A stretch of 64,000 nucleotides of DNA from BD2-11 sp965115885 (GTDB lineage Bacteria; Gemmatimonadota; Gemmatimonadetes; Longimicrobiales; Gaopeijiaceae): assembly GCA_965115885.1 (NCBI GenBank), contig OZ220479.1:1860001-1924000 (forward strand). The letters are read 5' to 3'. The notes beneath the pieces were generated by a model. That model made no database searches. It worked only from the letters and a program-made list of their open reading frames with translations, and had not been told where the DNA came from. A program made the translations under genes and the position numbers. The number at the start of each line of letters is the position of its first letter. The first letter of the stretch is position 1. This document shows positions 53,116-60,128 of the stretch, piece by piece.

Positions 53116-53958
53116 ATGGCCTACCTGCCCCTCAGAAACGTCCCGATCGCAGCGGAAGCCGAAGCGATCTACCACCGCTGGCTACGGGGCATCGACGAGG
53201 AGCTTTCGCGCACCGACTGCGACCGCCGGGATCTCTGTCGGCGGGTCCTGACCGACATCCATCGTCCCGGGACCGCCGCCGCACCGGATCCGCAACGGTT
53301 CTTCGGGGAAGACGCCGACGACGCGGAGCGCGTCCTGAACCTGCAGATGGATCCGGCCAACGTGACCGTCGAGCCGGAGCACTACGCCGACGTCGACGAA
53401 GAGCGGTACGCGCGGGTCAAGCCCCTGCTCTGGCTTTGGGAGATGTTCGACCGAAGCCCGTTGGGCGAGAACCTGTATCTGGGCGTGCTCCTCCGACGCA
53501 TCCTGGCCCGACGCATCTTCCGCCGTTGCGGCAAGGACTTCAAGGCCTTCCACCAGATCAAGTTCTCCTTCGGCTACAACATGGAGGTGGGAGACGGCGT
53601 GGTCGTGCACCGGCACGTGTTGCTCGACGATCGGGGCGGCATCCGGCTCGGCGACGGCGCCTCGGTGGCGGACTACTCCAACGTCTACAGCCACAGCCAC
53701 GACGTGGTGAACGCCCCGGAGATCACGAACAGGAGGACGGTGGTCGGAGCCGGTGTGCGCATCGCCTACCACGCCACCGTCCTCACCGGCGTGACTCTCG
53801 CCGACGGCAGCATGATCGGTGCGGGCGCGGTGGTGTCCCGGGACACCGAACCAGACGCCGTCTACGCGGGGGTCCCCGCCAAGCTCGTGCGCAGGAAGCC
53901 CGACACGCCGAAACGACCCTCTCCGCCCGACCCGTTCGCGGGGATGTTCAACGGGTAG
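53116..53958 (+). CDS. Hexapeptide-repeat acyltransferase (LbH type)
   Basis: 280 residues. The N-terminal 150 residues are helical and unassigned. The C-terminal part is a left-handed beta-helix with hexapeptide repeats (NMEVGDGVVVHRHVLLDDRG, IRLGDGASVADYSNVYSHSH, RIAYHATVLTGVTLADGSM, IGAGAVVSRDTEPDAVYAGV) and the closing GVPAKLVRRK. The HSHD motif supplies the catalytic His usual in maltose/galactoside-type acetyltransferases. Acyl-CoA dependent O-acetylation of a sugar or polymer is probable; substrate unknown. It stands alone at the edge of the accessory island. Confidence 0.85.
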   Translation: MAYLPLRNVPIAAEAEAIYHRWLRGIDEELSRTDCDRRDLCRRVLTDIHRPGTAAAPDPQRFFGEDADDAERVLNLQMDPANVTVEPEHYADVDEERYARVKPLLWLWEMFDRSPLGENLYLGVLLRRILARRIFRRCGKDFKAFHQIKFSFGYNMEVGDGVVVHRHVLLDDRGGIRLGDGASVADYSNVYSHSHDVVNAPEITNRRTVVGAGVRIAYHATVLTGVTLADGSMIGAGAVVSRDTEPDAVYAGVPAKLVRRKPDTPKRPSPPDPFAGMFNG

Positions 53959-55133
53959 TCCCCAGCCGGAAAGCGGCCTCGAGATCCGCCGGTCCCGGGA
54001 ACGGATAAAAGCCGACTCCTCCACCGGCGTCTTCGTCCCGCGCCTCGCGACCGACGGCCGCGAGGACGGCCCGGTCGACGCGCGCTCGACGACCCCGAGG
54101 CGGAGGTCGCCGTCGGACGCGTTTTCGACGCCTCGAAAGGCCTTGCGGGGAAAGAGATCGGCGCCGCCTTCCTCGAAGGCCGCCCGATGCTGCGTCCGAC
54201 CCGAATCCGTCGGACCGGGAGACCCGATCGACCGCTACGCCTGCTCGCCGGTGCGGTTGGCGAGAGGCGGCGAGGTCCTCGCCTTCGGAATCGCCCGAGG
54301 GCCCCCAGGCAACATGCAAGGCGCGCGACTTGGCCGGCCCTTCGCGATCAGAGCAGCGGAGGACGACCTCGCAAGCGCCTGCGCCGTCGTGGGTCCGCGC
54401 GAACCGCTCGCAATGGGCGGTCCGATCAAGCGGACGCGCGCGGCCGTGGGCTCCGACGCCGCCCTGACTCGGGTGGATGCCGTCTTCCCGAGGCCCTTGG
54501 CGGCTCCAATCTGCTGGACCGAGCCGCCCGCGGGCGATTTCCTGGACGCGATGCAGGCGAACGGCGACTAGGGCGTCGACGCAGGCTTCGCGGCGCGCCC
54601 GCTCGAAGACACCGCGCACGACGCGCTGGCGTGGATCGGCGTTAGCGGTCGAAGAGCAGGGACTTGGGCGATGTCGTCCCATTCGTCGTGGAACGCGCGG
54701 TCCGCGTCGCGCCTGCCGCATCTCCCCGGGGCCGTAGCCTGACCCCCCTCCTGTCTCGGGCGTGGGGGAGGCGTTGTTCGTTGTTGGGATTGGTGAACGG
54801 AGAACGGACGCGCGGGATGGCGATGGGCGATCCGTTGTCGTCAGGGGTTGTGAGCAGTGGTGGAGGGCGATGTGCGAGACCCGGCGGGCGAAGCCGAGAT
54901 CGAACGCCTCGAAGGCGACGCACCGGATCCATCTTGGGGAATGAGACCGGACGAAGCGGGCGCCTACGGCTACAGCCATGGCGACCCGCTCGGGTTCGTC
55001 GAGTCGGTCGAGGGCGATTCATTCGTCCGAGCGCTTCCGTCACTCTTCCGTCTCGCCGTCGGAGTCGGCGTAGTAGTCGGGTCCTCGGACGTTCTCGTGG
55101 TCCGCAGGCAGGTCCATGGCGCTGCGCTCTTGG
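53959..55133. other. Accessory-island stretch without intact genes
   Basis: About 1.2 kb with no supported gene. Frames on both strands are short or Arg/Pro-rich and lack motifs. Given the transposase fragments just right of it, it is probably decayed mobile or passenger DNA. A plus-strand frame ending at 54571 has somewhat normal amino-acid mix (e.g. AIRAAEDDLASACAVVGP) but no recognisable family. Confidence 0.4.
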
Positions 55134-55280
55134 TAGGAGCGTCAACGTCATCCCCTTGCCCCGCGACAGCTCGCTGTGGACTTTCGCCCAGTCCGGCACC
55201 GGTCCGCTCGCGCCCGAGGACGGGACGCACGGAAAGGTCGCCGCTTCCAGCCACTCGTCGACGTGATCGCCCAGTCCCAC
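55134..55280 (-). pseudogene. IS21-type transposase (IstA) fragment
   Basis: 49 codons whose second half reads PVPDWAKVHSELSRGKGMTL. This closely resembles the IstA segment DWAEVHRELKRKGVTLQLL that follows the N-terminal HTH in IS21-family transposases. The frame then degenerates. No IstB or terminal repeats are seen, so this is a remnant. Similarity was judged by eye. Confidence 0.4.
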
Positions 55281-55321
55281 CCCGCTTCACTCTGGGAGAC
55301 GCCGTCTTGGGTCGGCCTCCC

Positions 55322-55633
55322 TTAATTTCTCCAAGGAGCCCGTGGGGGGTGAATTCGGGTTCCAATCCAGCCAGATATGATCGGTACCAGAACGTTAACG
55401 GGAGCTACAGAACCTTCGGGCCATTCCATAAATCCGATCATCCCGAGGATTGAAAACAATACCCCTGAGATGGCGAAAACCAATATGGACCAATCCCATA
55501 CAATCTTGATCCTGAGATTATGACTGTCCTTTTTGTGCGCGTGCTCGGCTTTCTGGCCTTCCCTCCAAACCGTAATGTCCTCACGGATCTGAAGGTCGAG
55601 CCCATTCTTATTATTTGTCTTATTTGTCGACAT
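55322..55633 (-). CDS. Small two-TM membrane protein of AT-rich cassette
   Basis: 103 residues from ATG 55633 (a TTG at 55642 is possible). A polar, Lys/Asn-rich N-terminus (TNKTNNKNGLDLQIREDITV) is followed by a helix WDWSILVFAISGVLFSILGMIG and a second helix VNVLVPIISGWIGTRI. Base composition is near 50 % GC, unlike the rest of the window, suggesting transfer. It overlaps the upstream gene by 14 bases. The pairing of a small cytosolic protein with a small membrane protein is a layout found in abortive-infection systems, but this specific family is unknown to me. Confidence 0.6.
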   Translation of the reverse strand: MSTNKTNNKNGLDLQIREDITVWREGQKAEHAHKKDSHNLRIKIVWDWSILVFAISGVLFSILGMIGFMEWPEGSVAPVNVLVPIISGWIGTRIHPPRAPWRN

Positions 55634-55889
55634 GCTTGGCAAGCCAAGGCCATAGACTTGAGTTGTGGCGACCGTGGAAGTGTCGGAAGCGGACGATCAG
55701 GGCGACAAAATCATCGTTGATCTCTTCCTTGATCCGCTCGTAAACAGATTTGCCGCCGTTGGCGGGTTTGGCAACGACAACCTGCGTGTCGTTGAGAACG
55801 AAATGCTGGTCGTCACCGAAAACCTCGCTGATTTTCTCCATGATGCGAGAATTCGGCTCCCTCAAGCAAACCAGATGGAGATCGGCCAT
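55620..55889 (-). CDS. Small cytosolic protein of AT-rich cassette
   Basis: 89 residues starting MADLHLVCLREPNSRIM. An alpha/beta mix is apparent: strand LHLVCL, then HFVLNDTQVVVAKPA, NGGKSVYERIKEEI, strand DDFVALIVRF and the motif FHGRHNSSLWPWL. No known family was recognised. It is AT-richer than the region, first gene of a two-gene unit, and preceded by a 19-bp tandem repeat. Candidate sensor partner of the downstream two-TM protein. Confidence 0.62.
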   Translation of the reverse strand: MADLHLVCLREPNSRIMEKISEVFGDDQHFVLNDTQVVVAKPANGGKSVYERIKEEINDDFVALIVRFRHFHGRHNSSLWPWLAKHVDK

Positions 55890-55931
55890 ACCGTCCCTCT
55901 GTGGCTGGGGATTCCTTGTTGTGTAGTCGCT

Positions 55932-55969
55932 TTCTGTGGTTGATTAGTTATTCTGTGGTTGATTAGTTA
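55932..55969. repeat. Perfect 19-bp tandem direct repeat
   Basis: TTCTGTGGTTGATTAGTTA occurs twice in a row (55932-55950 and 55951-55969), 43 bases upstream of the start of the two-gene cassette. It may be a pair of operator sites for that promoter or a duplication made by a departed mobile element. Confidence 0.85.
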
Positions 55970-56166
55970 TGTTGGCTTGTTTTTTTCATACAGGGAATCG
56001 GTGAATCGGCTCCGGCACTAGCGTTCAACGGGTGATCGCCTGCGTACATAATTGCTTGGCCAAATTGTCATCGTGCATCCGCATGCTGTTGGTGAACCTT
56101 TTCTACCTCGTAAGATGTGCTACGAGTCCAGGATGCGCAAGGATTAGTCTTGTTCAACGGCAAGTG

Positions 56167-56319
56167 AGCCCGAACGAGAAGGCGCTGCTGGCGGATCTGG
56201 CCACCCTGACCCGCAACCGCGTGCAACCTGCCGCCGAGGGAGCTGTGGCCGCCGACGTGATCGCCAGCCCCACCCCGCTTCAAGTCGAAGCCTTCCGGCT
56301 CCTCGGCGTCCGTCCATGA
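56167..56319 (+). pseudogene. C-terminal fragment of IS1634-type transposase
   Basis: About 50 codons (SPNEKALLADLATLTRNRVQ through SPTPLQVEAFRLLGVRP) resemble the C-terminal end of IS1634-family DDE transposases (DLATLTRN...TPLQ..A.ELLGV). The upstream part of the frame is unrelated and AT-richer, so only the tail of the element remains. No terminal repeats found. Confidence 0.42.
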
Positions 56320-56540
56320 CTCGTACCCGGTAGCGTACACTCCCGAATAGCGGATAACCCACCACGAAACAGTCGGTTAGCCCGTTTTATACGCTGGAAG
56401 CTCGACTAGAATCCGGAGCGCGAAGCGGAGCCGCTAGCGTCGTTCCGGGAACGACGGCGGACCTTCTCCCCCACCCGGATCCACCGGAAATGGAGTGCGG
56501 ATGCGAGACGACGGTGCGCGCGGGCGGGGCCTCGCCGGCT

Positions 56541-58643
56541 TCAGCAGGACACGCAGTTGTCGTTGTTCCTCGACCCCAGCCGCTCCAGCAGAGCGATGGT
56601 GGACGGGAACGGCCGAACGCGCTGCACCGGACCGTTGGCCATGTCGGCGGTGGTCTGGCCCTCGCGACTCAAGGCCGTCACGTCGGCGCCGCGCTCCACG
56701 AGATAGAGCACCAGCTCGTCGTCGCCGCGGGAGGCGGCGTGGTGAAGCGCCGTGTAGGCGCGGGCGTCGCGCGCGTTGACGTCCGCACCGCACTCCTCGA
56801 CCAGGAATTTCACCGCCGCCAGCCAGTTGTCCGGTACGTAGCGGTGCGCGTTGCCCGCGAACGACTGGCCGTAGCCGACACCCGACGCAGCGTGAATCGG
56901 GAAGATGGCGGGACCGCCCACGGGGACGGGAGGCACGCCCGAGCGGTCCTCGTCGTCGCCTCGCCCGTAACCTTCCTGCGCGGGAGGTTCGGCCTGCTCT
57001 TCCCCGGACTCGCCCTCGGCATTCGCCATGACGGGTCCGGAGCTCTCGCCTTCGACGGCCTCGCCGATTTCGTCTTCCGGGAGAACCGGAACTTCTCCGC
57101 CCTCTTCCGCTTCGGCGACCGTATCCTCCGTCGGTTCGGGCGGCGGACGGCGGCGGCGACGCTCCGGCGGCTTCACGGTCGGGATGCCGGGATCGGCACC
57201 GTGCTCCTTGAGCAACCGCATGGCGTCCACGTCGAGGGCGTAGGCGGCCCGCCAGAAGGGCGTAGCGCCCTGCATGTCGATGCCGCTTCCGCGCAACACC
57301 CCGAAGGTGTACTCCATGAACCAGAGGTGAGCTTCGAGGCGCGCGTTGGGGTCGGCCCCCGCTTGGAGCAGAGCTTCGAGAACCTCCAAATGGGTCGCGT
57401 TCTGCCTCAGGTGCTCGGTGGGATGCGCATACGACGCCCGGGGCGCCCATTGCCGCTCCAGCACCGCGAACAGCGGAGTCGTCCCCGCCCGGCTCGCCAA
57501 ATTGGGATCGGCGCCGCGTGCAAGCAACGTCATGGCCAAGTCGAACTGACCGTTGACGGCCGCCATCAGGAGCGGCGAGGTGGCATCGCCCGCGGACGCT
57601 TGGTCGATGTCCGCCCCGGCGTCGAGCAACGCCAGAGTCGCCTCCGCATGGCCCTGCCGGACCGCGTGCAGCAACGGGGTCAACCCGCCCCAGGCGCTCA
57701 CCATCTGGGCGTAGGACATGGGACGGGGTTCCTCGTCTTCCGGCCGACCGACCGAATCGCCGACGGGTTCGGATTCCTCGCCTTCGGCGGCCTTCGGCTC
57801 GCCGCCGGATTCGTCGTTCGCCTCGTCCGCCTCGATCTGTCCTTCCTGGTTGGCCAACCTCTCTCCGCCGCCCGCCGGATCGGGGACGTCGGGCCACTTG
57901 CGCTGGATCTCGCGCGAGGCTTCGACGGCCGCCTGAACTTGGCTGGGAGTGGGTTGCCAGTCCGGGCCGCCGCCCTCCTTCTCCTTGAAGGCGGCGAGGA
58001 ACTCGTTCAGGCGGCGCTCGGCCGCGCCGTCCGCTCGTTCCCGCTCGGCGGTGTCCACCGACCATGCGGAAAGCGACGGATCGGCGCCCGCGTCCAGCAA
58101 CGCCTTGATGGCCGCGACCCGATTGTTGGCAGCCGCGAAGACGAGAGGGGGCTGCCCCCACGCGCCCTCGCGGCCGTTCGCGTCGGCACCCGCCCCGGCC
58201 AGCGCGGCGACCACGTCCGGATCGCCCGCGGCGGCCGCCAGATGGAGCGGAGCGGTTCCCGAATTGGTCGTCCTCGCGTTGGGATCGCCGCCCGCGGCCA
58301 GGAGCAGTTCCACCACGGCGGCGCTCGCGGCCCGGGCAGCCACGTGGAGCGGCGTGTACTGTCCGATGCGCGTGCCCGCATCCACCCGCGCGCCCGCGTG
58401 CAACAACATGTCCGCCAGCGCGGCGTCGTCGCGTTCGGCGGCCCAGTGGAGCGCGGTCATGCCGTCGCCCTGGGGCGCGTTCACGTCCGCACCGCCTCGC
58501 AACAGGCGCCGCACCGCATCCAGATCTCCCCGCGCCGCCGCATCGGCCACGGGCGCGTCCGACCCGCCGCCGAGCAACAGCAACCATGGCAGGATCGCCG
58601 TCCCCAGGAAGCGGGTTCGCGCCGATCGGCCTCCCGCGATCAC
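56541..58643 (-). CDS. Exported ankyrin-repeat protein
   Basis: 700 residues from a GTG overlapping the DUF1552 stop (GTGA). A signal-like segment (FLGTAILPWLLLLGGG) precedes at least five N-terminal ankyrin repeats (DGMTALHWAAERDDAALADM, YTPLHVAARAASAAVVELLL, TAPLHLAAAAGDPDVVAALA). An acidic linker, more repeats, a second acidic/Pro-rich linker (residues about 490-570) and two closing repeats (YTALHHAASRGDDELVLYLV) follow. It ends NDNCVSC. It is the last gene of the DUF1592-DUF1552 operon, probably a binding partner of those envelope proteins. Confidence 0.88.
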   Translation of the reverse strand: MIAGGRSARTRFLGTAILPWLLLLGGGSDAPVADAAARGDLDAVRRLLRGGADVNAPQGDGMTALHWAAERDDAALADMLLHAGARVDAGTRIGQYTPLHVAARAASAAVVELLLAAGGDPNARTTNSGTAPLHLAAAAGDPDVVAALAGAGADANGREGAWGQPPLVFAAANNRVAAIKALLDAGADPSLSAWSVDTAERERADGAAERRLNEFLAAFKEKEGGGPDWQPTPSQVQAAVEASREIQRKWPDVPDPAGGGERLANQEGQIEADEANDESGGEPKAAEGEESEPVGDSVGRPEDEEPRPMSYAQMVSAWGGLTPLLHAVRQGHAEATLALLDAGADIDQASAGDATSPLLMAAVNGQFDLAMTLLARGADPNLASRAGTTPLFAVLERQWAPRASYAHPTEHLRQNATHLEVLEALLQAGADPNARLEAHLWFMEYTFGVLRGSGIDMQGATPFWRAAYALDVDAMRLLKEHGADPGIPTVKPPERRRRRPPPEPTEDTVAEAEEGGEVPVLPEDEIGEAVEGESSGPVMANAEGESGEEQAEPPAQEGYGRGDDEDRSGVPPVPVGGPAIFPIHAASGVGYGQSFAGNAHRYVPDNWLAAVKFLVEECGADVNARDARAYTALHHAASRGDDELVLYLVERGADVTALSREGQTTADMANGPVQRVRPFPSTIALLERLGSRNNDNCVSC

Positions 58644-60109
58644 CGCTCCGCCCTCGCGACGCCCGTCGGCGCAGTCAGGGAGAACGCTCCGGTCGCGTCT
58701 CCGAACGAGCGCAGGTCGTCGTGGCCGAGCTTGTGCAACAAGGTGGTGAACACGTTGGCCATCGGCGTGCCGTCGGGGGCCTTGAGGTGCAGGTTGCCCT
58801 CCAGCCGGCCGTTCGCCCCGCCCAGAACCACGAGCGGGCAACGGCGGTGGTTGTGAAGGTTCGCGTCTCCCATCGGCGAACCCCAAACGACCATGGACCG
58901 GTCCAGCAGGCTCGCTTCCCCGTCCATCGTCTCCTCGAGCCGCTTCAACAGGTACGCCAGCTGTCCCGTGCGCCACTGGCAGATCGTGTTGAATTCGAGA
59001 ATGGCTTCCTCGTTCCCTCCGTGATGCGAAGCGGGGTGGAAGGCTCGGTCCGAACCGCTCTCCGGGAATCTCCTGTTGGATGCGTCCCGCCCCATCTTGA
59101 GCGAGACCACGCGCGTCGCGTCCGTCTCGAAGGCCAGCACCTGCAGATCGAAGAGGAGGCGCATGTGTTCGGAGAAGGAATCGGGCACGCCCGGAGGCGC
59201 GCCGGGCAACTCGCGCGGGGCTCCGCTGGCGTTGCGCTCCTCCACCCGCTCGATGCGCCGCTCGATCTCGCGCACGCTGTCCAAGTAGCGATCCACCCGC
59301 TGCAGGTCCACCGCCCCCAGCTGGCGCCGCAGGTCGGCCACCTCGCCCGCGACCCAGTCCAGGATGCTCCCGTGGGTCCGGCGCCGCCGCGCCCGCTCCT
59401 CGGCGCTCCCCCCCGCTCCGAAGAGCATGTCGAAGGCGGTGCGCGGGCTGCGGATCATCGGGAGCGGCAAGGTGGGCGACGCCCAGCTGATCGAATCGGT
59501 GTAGGAGCAGGAATAGTTGTAGTCGCAACCGCCGCCCGAATCCGTGGGCTCGATGCAGAGCTGAAGCGAGGGCAACACCGTGTCCTGCCCGAAACGCCGG
59601 GCGTGCAACTGATCCAGCGAGATCCCGCAGTAGATGTCCGACCCTTGGGTCTGTTTCGGATGCGATTGCGTCAGGAACACGGCGCTGGAGCGGAAGTGGT
59701 CCCCGCCCACCTCCGGCGGCGCGAACGCCTCCGCCATCCTCACGTCGGTGTTGCTGACGATGGTCATGAAGTCGCGCCACGGCTCGAGCCCCTTGAGCAC
59801 GTTGACGTCGCTCAGCTCGAAGTCCCGTCCCTGGGCGACGGGGGCGAAGAGGTGCTGCCGGGCGCCCCACTCGTTGCAACCGGGGACGCCGTGCACCTCC
59901 TCGATGCAGATCAGGCGGGTCGGCTCGCCCGCCGCCCGCCCGCGCGCGATGCCGGCGGGAATCATCGCGTCCAGCAGAGGGAGCGCGAGGGTGGCGCCCG
60001 CCCCGCGCAGGAAGGTGCGGCGTGGAAGAGCCTTGCGGGTCAGAGTGTAGATGTCGCTATCCCCGGTTCGGAAGGAGGAAGAACGCGAATTCCCCGGGAC
60101 GTCCGCCAT
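58640..60109 (-). CDS. DUF1552 protein with Tat signal
   Basis: 489 residues. Twin-arginine signal ALPRRTFLRGAGATLALPLL. Then the family pattern EEVHGVPGCNEWGARQHLF, LSDVNVLKGLEPWRDFMTIV, GGDHFRSSAVFLTQSHPKQT, GSDIYCGISLDQLHARRFG, and SILDWVAGEVADLRRQLGA. DUF1552 proteins always seem to travel with DUF1592/DUF1588 cytochrome-like proteins, as here (19 bp gap). Tat export suggests a folded, cofactor-bearing periplasmic protein. Biochemical role is unknown. Confidence 0.93.
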   Translation of the reverse strand: MADVPGNSRSSSFRTGDSDIYTLTRKALPRRTFLRGAGATLALPLLDAMIPAGIARGRAAGEPTRLICIEEVHGVPGCNEWGARQHLFAPVAQGRDFELSDVNVLKGLEPWRDFMTIVSNTDVRMAEAFAPPEVGGDHFRSSAVFLTQSHPKQTQGSDIYCGISLDQLHARRFGQDTVLPSLQLCIEPTDSGGGCDYNYSCSYTDSISWASPTLPLPMIRSPRTAFDMLFGAGGSAEERARRRRTHGSILDWVAGEVADLRRQLGAVDLQRVDRYLDSVREIERRIERVEERNASGAPRELPGAPPGVPDSFSEHMRLLFDLQVLAFETDATRVVSLKMGRDASNRRFPESGSDRAFHPASHHGGNEEAILEFNTICQWRTGQLAYLLKRLEETMDGEASLLDRSMVVWGSPMGDANLHNHRRCPLVVLGGANGRLEGNLHLKAPDGTPMANVFTTLLHKLGHDDLRSFGDATGAFSLTAPTGVARAER

Positions 60110-60128
60110 CGGCGGCGCGGCCGGAGAG

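Noticed and set aside
54187..54645. Plus-strand frames in the accessory stretch
   Set aside because: Arg/Gly-rich composition typical of shadows in GC-rich DNA; no recognisable domain.
55322..55889. Cassette as a classical toxin-antitoxin pair
   Set aside because: Neither product resembles a known toxin or DNA-binding antitoxin; kept only as a possible defence-like module.
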